Positions 45,335 through 54,206 of a DNA stretch of 64,000 bases are shown piece after piece; within the stretch, counting starts at the first letter, position 1, and each line of letters begins with the position of its first letter. This DNA comes from Bergeyella_A cardium (GTDB taxonomy: Bacteria; Bacteroidota; Bacteroidia; Flavobacteriales; Weeksellaceae), in assembly GCF_030012605.2 (NCBI RefSeq), contig NZ_CP114055.2; one strand, given 5' to 3'. The position numbers were made by a program, and so were the translations under genes. The notes under the pieces were generated by a model that had not been told where the DNA came from, did no database searches, and was given only the letters and a program-made list of their open reading frames with translations.

Positions 45335-45562
45335 TAAAGTTTTTCTACACACGCAAGTAAACCTGTCAAAAATCATATAATCTGTACCTAATAAGGATAT
45401 TAGCAATTGTAATACCATTTTATAAGATTAATGAATTTTTTTTGGCATTTTAATGCTTAATAATAGAGAGAGATGTAGTAGTTATCATTGATTAGCAACA
45501 CACTATACTTCTTTCAAAGCATCTGAAATTATACGAAAATTTATCACATTAAAATTAATACT

Positions 45563-45570
45563 TACATTTG
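45563..45570 (+). promoter_or_regulatory. -7 box for panD, abutting the start codon
   Basis: TACATTTG is a full match with only 5 nt (CCGCC) before the panD ATG, predicting a leaderless mRNA. Confidence 0.6.
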
Positions 45571-45575
45571 CCGCC

Positions 45576-45923
45576 ATGTTTATTGAAGTATTTAAATCTA
45601 AAATCCATCGGGTAAGTGTTACAGAATCCGACCTTAATTATATAGGAAGTATCACAATTGATGAAGATCTGATGGATGCTGCTGGCTTAATTGTAGGTGA
45701 AAGAGTCTATATTGTAAATGTAAATAACGGTGAGCGCTTTGATACCTATGTAATAAAAGGCAAAAGAAAATCTGGAGAAGTCTGCCTAAATGGTCCCGCA
45801 GCAAGAAAGGTTCAGAAAGGAGATATCATTATTATTATTGCGTATGCACAGATGACTCCTGAGGAAGCAGAGGGCTTCCAACCGAAAATAGTTTTCCCAA
45901 ATGAAAAGACCAACCTGCTCTAA
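45576..45923 (+). CDS. panD: Aspartate 1-decarboxylase
   Basis: PanD makes beta-alanine for pantothenate and coenzyme A. It is a pyruvoyl enzyme made by self-cleavage at Gly24-Ser25, visible in [14 protein letters not shown]. The 115-residue length and the segments [15 protein letters not shown] and [13 protein letters not shown] are typical. The flippase-like gene follows after 19 nt. A leaderless mRNA is likely. Confidence 0.96.
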   Translation: MFIEVFKSKIHRVSVTESDLNYIGSITIDEDLMDAAGLIVGERVYIVNVNNGERFDTYVIKGKRKSGEVCLNGPAARKVQKGDIIIIIAYAQMTPEEAEGFQPKIVFPNEKTNLL

Positions 45924-45942
45924 GCAGTCAGCACGCTAATCT

Positions 45943-46950
45943 ATGAGCCAGAATACTCAATCTTCTATTCTTAAAAATACACTTATCATCATTATTTCAC
46001 TTTGCTTTGCTGCTGTATTTATGTGGCTGGCTTTGCGTGGGCTGGAGTTTAAAGCCATTAGAGAGAGTCTCTCGCAGGCGAATTACTGGTGGATATTCAT
46101 TTCTGTAGTATTTGGGCTAATGGCATACTGGATAAGAGCCATCCGCTGGAATCTATTGCTCGAGCCTTTGGGATACAGCATTTCATCTGCAAATTCTTTA
46201 TGGTCTCTGTCATTTGGATATTTAATGAACCTTACCATTCCCCGCAGTGGGGAGATTGCCCGCTCCACAGCACTTTACAGTGTAGAAAAAGTACCCGTAG
46301 ATAAATCTTTTGGTACGATTGTATTAGAACGGGTTGTAGATTTAGTATGTATGCTCCTGTTTCTGGGGCTTAGTCTGGTCTTTAAAGCTGGTGCTATTTA
46401 CAGTTTCTACGCTCAGTCGGGCATCAGTATCAACCCTGCACTTATTATAGGAATAGTTTTAATGGGTCTTATCGGGAGTATTCTATTTTTCATCTTGAAA
46501 GAAAGGCTTAAAAAACTTAGGTTTATCGGTAAAATCATCGGCTTTATAGAGGGAATATTTGATGGACTTCTCTCCATATTCAGGCTCAAAAAAAAGGTGC
46601 TATTCATCATTGAGAGTCTTGGGATATGGTTATGCTATTATATGGCTACTTATATGGCGTGTTTTGCTTTGCCAGAGACTGCTGATTTTAGCATTACCGA
46701 TGGATTCTTTATCGTAGTAGTGGGTACTCTGGGGATGATGATTCCTGCTTCGGGGGGGATAGGTGCTTATCACTTCGCATTGAAACTCGGTATATCGGCT
46801 CTTTTCCTCTCTATGGGTAGAGATGCAGATGAAGGTGCAAGAATTGGGCTGTCTTATGCCTTTCTTTCTCATTCTGTACAATTGGTTATAATGCTCGTAA
46901 TGGGCATCATCTCTATACCAATGCTCGCCAAAGCCAGAAAGAGAGCTTAA
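45943..46950 (+). CDS. Lysylphosphatidylglycerol synthase/flippase-like membrane protein (UPF0104 type)
   Basis: The 335-residue protein has about eight membrane helices and the family segments ANYWWIFISVVFGLMAYWIR, FGYLMNLTIPRSGEIARS, GTIVLERVVDLV and MIPASGGIGAYHF. This transmembrane family is homologous to the flippase half of MprF, but the catalytic synthase domain is absent. It may move a lipid or a lipid-linked substrate across the inner membrane. It lies 19 nt after panD, probably in the same transcript, without an obvious functional link. Confidence 0.88.
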   Translation: MSQNTQSSILKNTLIIIISLCFAAVFMWLALRGLEFKAIRESLSQANYWWIFISVVFGLMAYWIRAIRWNLLLEPLGYSISSANSLWSLSFGYLMNLTIPRSGEIARSTALYSVEKVPVDKSFGTIVLERVVDLVCMLLFLGLSLVFKAGAIYSFYAQSGISINPALIIGIVLMGLIGSILFFILKERLKKLRFIGKIIGFIEGIFDGLLSIFRLKKKVLFIIESLGIWLCYYMATYMACFALPETADFSITDGFFIVVVGTLGMMIPASGGIGAYHFALKLGISALFLSMGRDADEGARIGLSYAFLSHSVQLVIMLVMGIISIPMLAKARKRA

Positions 46951-46992
46951 CTGCCCTCTTTTCTTATTCCTAATATTATTATCACTTATTCA

Positions 46993-48633
46993 TTACTTCT
47001 TCTTTTTCCTGTTCTGATACTTATCTAATAGCGTATAGAACACAAGAAAGCCAATACTGAATATCGCTATTCTGGAAATAAAATCTCCAGCACGAGTATA
47101 GAAAGTCTCTCCCTGATACAATTTAATAGCAGAATACAAAGCCGTTTTATCCCCATAGAAAGTACTTTCCTCAATTTCACCAAGGGCATTGATATGCGCA
47201 GATACACCAGAATTAGCCGCTCTTGCAATCTCTCTACGGGTTTCTATAGCTCTCAGCCTTGCATAGGAAAGGAGTTGCTTATACCCTTGTGTTTCGCCCC
47301 ACCAAGAGTCATTGGTCAGTATTCCGAGGAAGTTAGCTCCGTTTTTCACATAATCCGTTACAAACTCTCCATAAATGCTCTCATAGCAGATAACAGGGGC
47401 TATTGCACCTTTATTATATGGGTTTCGGAAGACCTTTCGCTTTTCATCTGTTCCCAGAGAGGCTACAGTTCCTCCGAGATTCAGCATAGCATCGCCCAGC
47501 AGGGGTTTAAGGGTTTTCATATAAGGAAAAATCTCAACACCAGGCACCAGTTTAGCTTTGTGATAAGTCTGCACCTCTTCCTTTGGGATAATTTGAAGTG
47601 CAGTATTATAATTCTCCACCCAAACTTCGGGCTGAGCCTGTATTTGATAAGCAGAGGGTGGCAAATTTTCATTAGAAAAGAAGAATTGATGAGTAGATGC
47701 TCCGCTCACAAAAGCCGAATGTGAGTGAGTCTCCAAGAAGCCTTTAATCTCACCTATGAGCCTTGATTGATGAAACCCCTTCTCCGAAAGCGAGCCATAA
47801 CCTGGCACTGCCGTCTCTGGTGCAAGGTAATAATCCACCTTAGCAGCATCCGCCGTATGGGCGAGTTCCATTATATCTTTTAGAATACTAAGGCTATCCT
47901 TCGTGTATTTCTCAGTATAAGGGTCAAGGGCGGGCTGTATCATCACTACCTTTACCTCACCAACGGGCTTTTCATCAAATGAATAATACTTGAATAAAGA
48001 CACTACCACAGGCACACTTATCAGTACCCCCAAGATTGCAAGATGCTTTACGAGTGCCTTCCTGCTTCGCCCTGCTTCCCAAATCCTGAGGGCATAGAAT
48101 ACAAGGACATTTACCTTCAGTATCCATAAACTCCCCCCCGTAGCACCAACGGTATCGTACCACTGTATGAGTTTTGGATATTCCGAGAATACATTTCCCA
48201 AATTCAGCCAAGGCCAGCTAAGCTCCCAACTGAGGTGGAATTTCTCAAAACTCAGCCATATCGCTACAAAGAAAGCCAATCCCCAATAAGTCCCCTGCAC
48301 CTTTTTATAAACAGAATACAGCTGAAATACGATGGCATAAAGCAGGGAATTAACCAAAACTGGAAAAGCCACCGCCTGCAAAGACTGTGAGCCATCAGGG
48401 TTCTTAGAACCATAGAGCCAACCTGTACTAATGATATTCCACACCACAAAACACAAGTATGAAAGCCCAAATACTGCCCAGCCTTTGTGCTTTATCTTAC
48501 TAAATTTTATGATATCGTGCTCCAATACCAAAAGCGGAACAAGCGCTATAAAAATAAAAAACGGCACTCCATACACTGGCCACGAAACCGATAACAATAA
48601 TGCCGATATTAAGGACAAAAAAATATACTTCAT
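46993..48633 (-). CDS. lnt: Apolipoprotein N-acyltransferase
   Basis: Lnt adds the third acyl chain to lipoproteins in the inner membrane. From ATG 48633 the protein has 546 residues: an N-terminal block of membrane helices (about 1-215), then a periplasmic nitrilase-like domain with the catalytic triad Glu in APETAVPG, Lys in KLVPGVE and Cys in VICYESIYGE, and a final C-terminal helix. A frame extension to 48741 crosses the promoter and repeat, so it is excluded. This gene fits the several lipoproteins in the window. Confidence 0.93.
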   Translation of the reverse strand: MKYIFLSLISALLLSVSWPVYGVPFFIFIALVPLLVLEHDIIKFSKIKHKGWAVFGLSYLCFVVWNIISTGWLYGSKNPDGSQSLQAVAFPVLVNSLLYAIVFQLYSVYKKVQGTYWGLAFFVAIWLSFEKFHLSWELSWPWLNLGNVFSEYPKLIQWYDTVGATGGSLWILKVNVLVFYALRIWEAGRSRKALVKHLAILGVLISVPVVVSLFKYYSFDEKPVGEVKVVMIQPALDPYTEKYTKDSLSILKDIMELAHTADAAKVDYYLAPETAVPGYGSLSEKGFHQSRLIGEIKGFLETHSHSAFVSGASTHQFFFSNENLPPSAYQIQAQPEVWVENYNTALQIIPKEEVQTYHKAKLVPGVEIFPYMKTLKPLLGDAMLNLGGTVASLGTDEKRKVFRNPYNKGAIAPVICYESIYGEFVTDYVKNGANFLGILTNDSWWGETQGYKQLLSYARLRAIETRREIARAANSGVSAHINALGEIEESTFYGDKTALYSAIKLYQGETFYTRAGDFISRIAIFSIGFLVFYTLLDKYQNRKKKK

Positions 48634-48671
48634 ATAAACCCACCTGCGACAATTATACCACAAGATGCCTG

Positions 48672-48679
48672 CAAATGTA
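48672..48679 (-). promoter_or_regulatory. -7 box for lnt
   Basis: TACATTTG on the minus strand is a full match, 38 nt before ATG 48633. The hairpin repeat ends 18 bp upstream of it. Confidence 0.55.
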
Positions 48680-48697
48680 ATAATAACCGCCCAAACA

Positions 48698-48778
48698 CAC
48701 CGTAGCCGGTGAAGCAGCCACAGCGTGGCGGGCACAGCCACCAGCTGACGGACTTAGCCACACCGTAGCCAGTGAGGC
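48698..48778 (-). repeat. Two copies of the hairpin repeat upstream of lnt
   Basis: CACCGTAGCCGGTGAAGC (48698-48715) and CACCGTAGCCAGTGAGGC (48761-48778) flank GCCACAGCGTGGCGGGC. On the minus strand the order (GCCACGCTGTGGC hairpin, then the CACCGGCTACGGTG hairpin, then a -7 box) is the same as at 42068-42116. Confidence 0.8.
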
Positions 48779-48839
48779 GCTTAAAAATAATTGCTCCCAA
48801 ACTTTGCGTTTTTTTTATTAGTCCCTCTCTTTATTATGA

Positions 48840-48847
48840 TACCTTTG
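48840..48847 (+). promoter_or_regulatory. -7 box for the VanZ-like pseudogene
   Basis: TACCTTTG is a full match, only 4 nt before the ATG at 48852. The promoter appears intact although the gene is broken. Confidence 0.5.
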
Positions 48848-48851
48848 CACA

Positions 48852-49260
48852 ATGCTAATAAAAAAAACTTTACAAAACTCTTCTTCTACCCTATACCCTC
48901 CTGATACTCTACTTAATGTTTCTCGGATTTAGCAGAAAGCCAATGGATTTCCATATCGTGCGAGTTATACCCATTGTTTCCACTGGCTTATTTGTAAAAG
49001 AGTAGTTTCTCAACCATAATTATCTCAGTATAGCAATTAATCTCATTGGCAATATAGTAATGTTTATACCTTTCGGATTTCTCGGTTGGTGGTCCTCACG
49101 ATATAATCAACTGCATAGATTAGTACTGGACTTTCTCACTGCAATATTCATAATAGAAGCCTGCCAATATTTCACTCGTCTCGGAATTTTTGATGTAGAT
49201 GATATCCTCCTAAACTTCTTAGGCGTCTTAATAGGATTTAAAATAAAAGAAAAATTTTAA
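48852..49260 (+). pseudogene. VanZ-like membrane protein, frameshift and nonsense mutation
   Basis: The last 66 codons (49060-49260, MFIPFGFLGWWSSRYNQLHR, then IIEACQYFTRLGIFDVDDIL) are clearly a VanZ-family C-terminus. The same frame continues upstream to a TAG codon at 49003-49005 and beyond it (LLILYLMFLGFSRKPMDFH), giving the missing N-terminal helices. The ATG at 48852 joins that frame only if the A8 run at 48860-48867 had seven A residues. A repaired gene would encode about 135 residues, the usual small VanZ size. The promoter is still present. Family members sit in the membrane; their function is poorly known. Confidence 0.75.
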
Positions 49261-49322
49261 ATAAGTACTTTTCATATTAGAACTAAATATTCTTCATACC
49301 GTAAAAATATTTACAAATTGAT

Positions 49323-49330
49323 TATATTTG
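49323..49330 (+). promoter_or_regulatory. -7 box for nnr
   Basis: TATATTTG is a full match, 23 nt before the ATG at 49354. Confidence 0.55.
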
Positions 49331-49353
49331 CGGGATATTTTTAGGAAATCGTT

Positions 49354-50859
49354 ATGAAAATATTAGCATTAGAACAAATTAGAAAATGTGAAGAACTCAC
49401 CATTAAGGAGGAAGATATGCCTTCTGTAAACCTGATGGAGAGAGCTGCCAATGCCTGTGCGGAGTGGATTACCAAAAATCTCTACCAGGTAAAAAGGTTT
49501 AATATCTTCTGTGGAAAGGGCAATAATGCTGGTGATGGATATGCCATTGCAAGAATCTTGAAAGCAAAGGGCTTTTATGTAAAAGTTTTCAGCTTTAATC
49601 CGAAAGAGCTGCCACCAGAGGCTGCGAAAAATCATAAGAGACTTCGTGAGCTGGGAGATATCGAGCTCCTTAGCTTTGAGAAAGCCTATGAACTCAAGTT
49701 TGAGGAAAACTCCTGCGTAATAGACGCCCTCTTCGGTATGGGGCTTAAAGGCAAGATAGACGACCCAGACTTCATTAAAATCATCGATTTTCTCAATGGT
49801 TTGGAGAATGTCCACAAAGTATCGTTAGACATCCCGTCCGGGCTCTATATTAATGATATGTATCCAGAGGGCACAGCTATTTTCAAGGCAGACCATACCC
49901 TCAGCTATCAGTTCTGGAAGAAGGCTTTCCTGCACCCAGAGAGCGGTATGTATTGCGGTCAAGTCCATATTTTGGATATCGGGCTTAATAAGAATTATAT
50001 CGATGAGGTAGAGGTGGAGCATTTCATCAGTGATGATGCAAAAATCAACAGCTTCTTCCGAAGAAGAGAGGCATTTACTCATAAGGGGCGCTTCGGGAAG
50101 TCGGCACTCATTGCCGGGAGCTATGGTAAAATGGGGGCTGCGGTGCTCTCCGTTGCTGCTGCGCTTAGGACGGGTAGCGGCCTGGTCTATTCGGTGTCTG
50201 TGGATTCCGGCTACCACATTATGCAGACCAACAACCCCGAGGCGATGTTCAGAAAAGGAGGTAATGACTTCATCGATACCATTACCATTACTGATGATGA
50301 ATATACCATAGGCATTGGTCCTGGTTTGGGTACCGAGCCTCAGACGCAGGAGGCTTTTGCAAACTTCCTGAAATCCTACAACAAGCCCTTGGTGATGGAT
50401 GCCGATGCGCTGAATATCATTGCTCAGAATCATAAGCTGCTAAAACATATCCCAGAAGGGAGTATCATCACACCGCATATTGGTGAGTTTGAGAGATTGT
50501 TCGGACAGTTTAAAAACTCTTTTGAGCGATTGGATGAAGCTAAAAAACTCGCCGAAGAGCTCAAGATTTATATTGTACTGAAAGATCACAGAACCCAGAT
50601 TATAACCCCAGAAGGCAAGGTATATTATAATATTACGGGCAACTCAGGAATGGCAAAAGGCGGCAGTGGTGATGTCCTTACAGGGATTATCACTTCCCTC
50701 CTTGCGCAGGGCTACACCAGCCTGCAAGCAGCACTCCTCGGTGTGTGGATGCACGGTAAAGCAGGAGATTTCGCAGCAGAAGCACATTCAAAAGAATCCT
50801 TCCTCCCATCAGATTTAATACATCAGTTGGGCGAAGTATTCAAACTTCTGAATAAATAA
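49354..50859 (+). CDS. nnr: Bifunctional NAD(P)H-hydrate epimerase/dehydratase
   Basis: This enzyme repairs hydrated NADH and NADPH. The N-terminal epimerase domain (about 1-215) has FCGKGNNAGDGYAIARIL and DALFGMGLKG; the C-terminal ADP-dependent dehydratase (about 225-501) has TGSGLVY, MDADALNII, ITPHIGEFERL and the catalytic GGSGDVLTGI. The 501-residue fused form is the common bacterial arrangement. It is followed by a terminator and a methyltransferase gene. Confidence 0.96.
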   Translation: MKILALEQIRKCEELTIKEEDMPSVNLMERAANACAEWITKNLYQVKRFNIFCGKGNNAGDGYAIARILKAKGFYVKVFSFNPKELPPEAAKNHKRLRELGDIELLSFEKAYELKFEENSCVIDALFGMGLKGKIDDPDFIKIIDFLNGLENVHKVSLDIPSGLYINDMYPEGTAIFKADHTLSYQFWKKAFLHPESGMYCGQVHILDIGLNKNYIDEVEVEHFISDDAKINSFFRRREAFTHKGRFGKSALIAGSYGKMGAAVLSVAAALRTGSGLVYSVSVDSGYHIMQTNNPEAMFRKGGNDFIDTITITDDEYTIGIGPGLGTEPQTQEAFANFLKSYNKPLVMDADALNIIAQNHKLLKHIPEGSIITPHIGEFERLFGQFKNSFERLDEAKKLAEELKIYIVLKDHRTQIITPEGKVYYNITGNSGMAKGGSGDVLTGIITSLLAQGYTSLQAALLGVWMHGKAGDFAAEAHSKESFLPSDLIHQLGEVFKLLNK

Positions 50860-50883
50860 TTGTTTATTAACCATAATAGATAA

Positions 50884-50916
50884 AAGTACAATGTATTTTT
50901 GCATTGTACTTTTTAA
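50884..50916 (+). terminator. Terminator after nnr
   Basis: AGTACAATG pairs with CATTGTACT around a 9-nt loop, followed by TTTTTAATTT. The loop also contains TATTTTTG, a full -7 box match with 32 nt to the next ATG, so termination and the next promoter may overlap. Confidence 0.75.
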
Positions 50917-50933
50917 TTTAAACCAAAACTCTT

Positions 50934-51644
50934 ATGAAAGACTTAATGGGAATGGCAATTTGGGACTATTACCACACCCAAAAACCTGCGGATATCCTCA
51001 CAGAAACCTCTATTTCAGATATAGATGAGCTCCCTGTAGCCTATCTCTTCCGAGATTTTGATGAGATGAATACCTTAGAGCAGAAAGCCCTCCAGCTGTC
51101 CTTCGGAAAGGTATTAGATATAGGGGCAGGAGCGGGCTCTCATAGCCTTTTCCTCCAAAATAATCGCGGGCTCAGCGTTTGTGCATTGGATTTTTCCCCT
51201 CTTTCCATAGAGGTCTGCAAGCTAAGAGGCATTAAGAATACCATCTGCGCAGATATCCTCAACCTCCCCACAGAGAAATTTGATACCCTCCTCCTCCTGA
51301 TGAATGGTACGGGGATTTTTCAGAGCTTAAATACCCTAGATATCTATCTCCAAAAGCTGAGAACCCTGCTGGCAAGTGGCGGACAAATCCTTATCGACAG
51401 TACCGATATTATCTATATGTATGACCGGGATGTAGATGGTGGTATCTATATCCCCGCAGGGCGGTACTACGGCGAGGTAGATTACTTCATCCACTATAAG
51501 CAGGATACCGAGCAACCCCTCAAATGGCTCTATCTGGACTATGAAACCCTGAGAAAAGCAGCTGAGAACAATGGTTTCAAGGTTGAGAAAATAGCACAAG
51601 AAGAATATTCTTTCCTCACAAGGCTTACCAATAAGGCGGAATGA
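50934..51644 (+). CDS. Class I SAM-dependent methyltransferase
   Basis: The 236-residue protein has the Rossmann motif I VLDIGAGAGSHS (60-71), an acidic residue ending strand 2 (CALDFSPLSIEVC) and a motif IV-like segment (FDTLLLLMNGTGIFQ). The substrate is unknown; the pattern fits small-molecule methyltransferases. The hemerythrin gene lies 42 nt downstream on the same strand, but no functional tie is evident. Confidence 0.88.
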   Translation: MKDLMGMAIWDYYHTQKPADILTETSISDIDELPVAYLFRDFDEMNTLEQKALQLSFGKVLDIGAGAGSHSLFLQNNRGLSVCALDFSPLSIEVCKLRGIKNTICADILNLPTEKFDTLLLLMNGTGIFQSLNTLDIYLQKLRTLLASGGQILIDSTDIIYMYDRDVDGGIYIPAGRYYGEVDYFIHYKQDTEQPLKWLYLDYETLRKAAENNGFKVEKIAQEEYSFLTRLTNKAE

Positions 51645-51686
51645 TGAAAAAGCCTTAACTTCGTCTGCAAAAAAAGTCCACGAATT

Positions 51687-52142
51687 ATGAAAAGAGATAA
51701 AAATATAGTGCCCCTCTCCAGAGACCACCACTTCGGTCTGCTCGCAGGCTGGAAGATTCGCCAAGGATTGAAAAAAGGAATCTCCTACGACAGGATTCGC
51801 CGATTTGTGAATTTCCATTGGGAGACTCACCAAAAGCAGCATTTTGACGAAGAAGAGCGCATCCTCTTCCCTTATTCCGATAATGAGCATACCCAGCAGG
51901 CCATCCGTGAGCACGAGGAGATTAGAGAAATCATTCAAGCGATTAACCAAGTAGAGGAAGAGCAACTCCTTACCCTCTTTGCTGATAAAGTAACGGCACA
52001 TATCCGCTTCGAGGAGCGCATCCTTTTCCCTTATTTGGAGCAAGCCCTCACCCCCGAACAGCTTTTGGAAGTCGGAGCTCAATTAGACTCCATCCACAAC
52101 GATGAGGAAATCCCCTACAATGATGAATTCTGGCTCTCTTAA
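51687..52142 (+). CDS. Hemerythrin-like (HHE) domain protein
   Basis: The 151-residue four-helix protein carries the di-iron ligands of the HHE family: His14/His15 in SRDHHFGLL, His44, His48 and His52 in FHWETHQKQHFDEEE, Glu56, His76 in REHEEI and His105/Glu109 in AHIRFEE. Such proteins bind iron and oxygen or sense nitric oxide and oxygen, or take part in iron-sulfur repair. No regulator is fused. Three small hairpin repeats follow the stop codon. Confidence 0.9.
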   Translation: MKRDKNIVPLSRDHHFGLLAGWKIRQGLKKGISYDRIRRFVNFHWETHQKQHFDEEERILFPYSDNEHTQQAIREHEEIREIIQAINQVEEEQLLTLFADKVTAHIRFEERILFPYLEQALTPEQLLEVGAQLDSIHNDEEIPYNDEFWLS

Positions 52143-52143
52143 T

Positions 52144-52199
52144 ACCCTGTAGGGTCTGTTTTAATACCCAATGGGGTCAATTTCAGATCCTGTAGGGGT
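52144..52199. repeat. Three short hairpins with 21-22 bp spacing
   Basis: ACCCTGTAGGGT (52144-52155), ACCCAATGGGGT (52166-52177) and ATCCTGTAGGGGT (52187-52199) are separated by similar T-rich spacers (CTGTTTTAAT, CAATTTCAG). They occupy the gap between the convergent hemerythrin and uvrC genes. They differ in sequence from the CACCG repeat family but resemble single hairpins of the 41842-42026 array. Confidence 0.7.
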
Positions 52200-52230
52200 C
52201 AACTTTAGACCTTTTGACTAAATGGCTGGT

Positions 52231-54027
52231 TTATTGAGTACGGTGAAAATACTCCCAGATGAGTTTTGCTTTGGCTTTGCCGAGGATTTCTTCGAGGGTT
52301 TCGAGAGAGGAATCTTTTATTCGTTTTACCGATTTGAGTTTGGAGAGAAGGAGGGTGATGCTTTTCTCACCAATGCCCGGTATTTCTTGAAGCTCGGACT
52401 TGATAGTGGTATTTTTCCTGCGGATTCTGTGGTGCCTCACTCCAAAGCGGTGAGACTCGTCCCTCACCTGTTGGAGGATTTTCAGCGTCTCAGATTTTTT
52501 GTCTAAATAAAGCGGGATAGAATCTTCGGGGAAGTAGAGTTCTTCCAATCTTTTGGCAATCCCGATGATGGTGATTTTACCATACAAACCGAGAAGTTTC
52601 AGGCTTTTTACCGCCGATGAGAGTTGGCCCTTTCCACCATCTATTAATATCAATTGTGGGAGTTCTCGGTCTTCATCTAAAATCCGCTTATAACGGCGGT
52701 AGATGACTTCTTCCATTGTGGCAAAATCATTTGCCCCCTGCACTGTTTTGGGATGGAAGATGCGGTAATCCTCCTTGCTGGGCTTGCCATTTTTAAAGAC
52801 TACACAGGCAGATACGGGGTTTGTCCCTTGTATGTTAGAATTATCGAATCCCTCTATATGGCGGGGCTCTACGGGCATTCTGAGGAGGGTTTTCATCTCT
52901 GCCATTATGCGGTTGGTATGCCTTTCAGGGTCTAAAATCTGGGTTTGTTTCAGCTTTTCTATGCGGTATTCTTTTGCATTCTTTTCGGAGAGCTCTACGA
53001 TTCGTTTCTTATCTCCAGCTCTGGGCACAAAGATCTTAGTGTTGGGGATTTCTACACTAAGGTGGAAAGGGAGGAGGATTTCCTTAGAATCCGATCTGAA
53101 CTTCTGGCGGATTTCTATCAATGCCTCCTCTAATATTTCCTCATCGGTTTCCTCTAAAATTCGTTTTATCTCAGTGGTGTAGCTCTGTATGATGTTTCCA
53201 TTTCGAATTTTAAAGAAGTTGATATAGACTGCTGCCTCATCGCTTGTCATTCCAAAGACATCTACATCGTCTATATTCGGATTGGTTACGGTGTGCTTTG
53301 CTTGGTAATCTTCGAGGAGGGTGAGTTTTTCTTTTTCGGCTTGTGCTTTTTCAAATTCTAATCTCCCTGCGTAGTGGAGCATTTGCTCGGTCAGGTACTT
53401 TTTTGCCAGCCTGAAATCCCCTTTTACGATTCCCCTGATGGCATCTATTTTTTTATTATACTCCTCTTCAAGTTCCAAGCCTTCACAAGGTCCTTCGCAA
53501 TTCTTTATATGATATTCCAAACATACTCTGTACTTGCCTTCGGCAATCCTTTCTGGGGATAAATTAAGACCACAGGAGCGGATTTTATAAATCTGTTTAA
53601 TGGTCTCTAAGAGTACTCTCGCGGGTTTTATCTTGGCATAAGGTCCATAGTATTCGGAGCCGTCCTTTATTCTCTTTCGGGTGAGGAAGATTCTTGGGAA
53701 ATGCTCATTTTTAATACACAGCCAGGGGTAAGATTTATCGTCCTTCATCATTACATTGTAGAAGGGCTGGTATTCTTTTATCAGGTTATTTTCAAGGATG
53801 AGTGCATCGTATTCACTGGGTACAATGGTGGTTTCCAAATGATGAATCTTGCCTACCATAATCTTGGTCTTGTACCCTGAGAGTTTTTTATTGAAATAGG
53901 ACATCACCCTTTTTTTCAGGTTTTTTGCTTTTCCTACATACAGTAGCTGATTGTTTTTATCGTAATATCTATACACCCCAGGCTCTGTGGGCAAAGTCTT
54001 AAGTTGTAATTCAAGCTCGGAATTCAT
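52231..54027 (-). CDS. uvrC: Excinuclease ABC subunit C
   Basis: UvrC makes both incisions in nucleotide excision repair. It has an N-terminal GIY-YIG domain (PGVYRYYD, LLYVGKAKNLK), a UVR motif near residue 210 (YAGRLEFEKAQAEKEKLTLL), the RNase H-like second nuclease (HIEGFDNSNIQGTN; LILIDGGKGQLS; HRFGVRHHR) and a C-terminal helix-hairpin-helix (LQEIPGIGEKS). The 598-residue length is normal. Its -7 box ends 5 nt before the ATG, so the transcript is probably leaderless. Confidence 0.97.
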   Translation of the reverse strand: MNSELELQLKTLPTEPGVYRYYDKNNQLLYVGKAKNLKKRVMSYFNKKLSGYKTKIMVGKIHHLETTIVPSEYDALILENNLIKEYQPFYNVMMKDDKSYPWLCIKNEHFPRIFLTRKRIKDGSEYYGPYAKIKPARVLLETIKQIYKIRSCGLNLSPERIAEGKYRVCLEYHIKNCEGPCEGLELEEEYNKKIDAIRGIVKGDFRLAKKYLTEQMLHYAGRLEFEKAQAEKEKLTLLEDYQAKHTVTNPNIDDVDVFGMTSDEAAVYINFFKIRNGNIIQSYTTEIKRILEETDEEILEEALIEIRQKFRSDSKEILLPFHLSVEIPNTKIFVPRAGDKKRIVELSEKNAKEYRIEKLKQTQILDPERHTNRIMAEMKTLLRMPVEPRHIEGFDNSNIQGTNPVSACVVFKNGKPSKEDYRIFHPKTVQGANDFATMEEVIYRRYKRILDEDRELPQLILIDGGKGQLSSAVKSLKLLGLYGKITIIGIAKRLEELYFPEDSIPLYLDKKSETLKILQQVRDESHRFGVRHHRIRRKNTTIKSELQEIPGIGEKSITLLLSKLKSVKRIKDSSLETLEEILGKAKAKLIWEYFHRTQ

Positions 54028-54032
54028 AGGTG

Positions 54033-54040
54033 CAAATATA
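54033..54040 (-). promoter_or_regulatory. -7 box for uvrC, abutting the start codon
   Basis: TATATTTG on the minus strand is a full match with only 5 nt (CACCT) before the ATG at 54027. Confidence 0.55.
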
Positions 54041-54043
54041 GGG

Positions 54044-54160
54044 CTATTAGCTTTTAGCTTTTGGCAGCTGGCTAATGGCTTTTAGTGATAAATACCTGCA
54101 GTGCTGTGGATAAGAGCCTCACAAGCTATACTGTACTCACCAACTATAGTGCTAACCGCT
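54044..54160. repeat. Degenerate repeat region before the ABC-F gene
   Basis: TATTAGCTTTTAGCTTTTGG (54047-54066) followed by a GGCTAATGGC stretch resembles a similar AGCTTTTAGCTTCTGGCTAA region at 62799-62820. Further right, GCAGTGCTGTGG and GAGCCTCACAAGCTATACTG look like decayed members of the hairpin repeat, leading into AAAAACATTATCTTTGTG, which is identical to 42101-42118. Confidence 0.5.
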
Positions 54161-54168
54161 AAAAACAT

Positions 54169-54176
54169 TATCTTTG
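54169..54176 (+). promoter_or_regulatory. -7 box for the ABC-F gene
   Basis: TATCTTTG is a full match, 30 nt before the ATG at 54207. Confidence 0.55.
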
Positions 54177-54206
54177 TGGGCTTAATTTTAATCTTTTATT
54201 AAGGAA

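Larger units (their letters stand above)
45275..45575. other. 301-nt gap between HU and panD
   Basis: Divergent upstream region with a -7 box for HU (45327-45334) and one for panD (45563-45570). The remainder is very AT-rich, without a gene, repeat or RNA that I can recognise. Confidence 0.6.

Noticed and set aside
48634..48741. Longer start for lnt
   Set aside because: The added 36 residues would be encoded by the promoter box and hairpin repeat; the ATG at 48633 begins the first membrane helix.
49825..50433. Minus-strand open frame of 202 codons opposite nnr
   Set aside because: It overlaps both domains of a well-supported gene and lacks any motif or promoter.
51336..52082. Minus-strand open frame of 248 codons opposite the methyltransferase and hemerythrin genes
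   Set aside because: It spans two real genes with conserved active-site residues; no family features.
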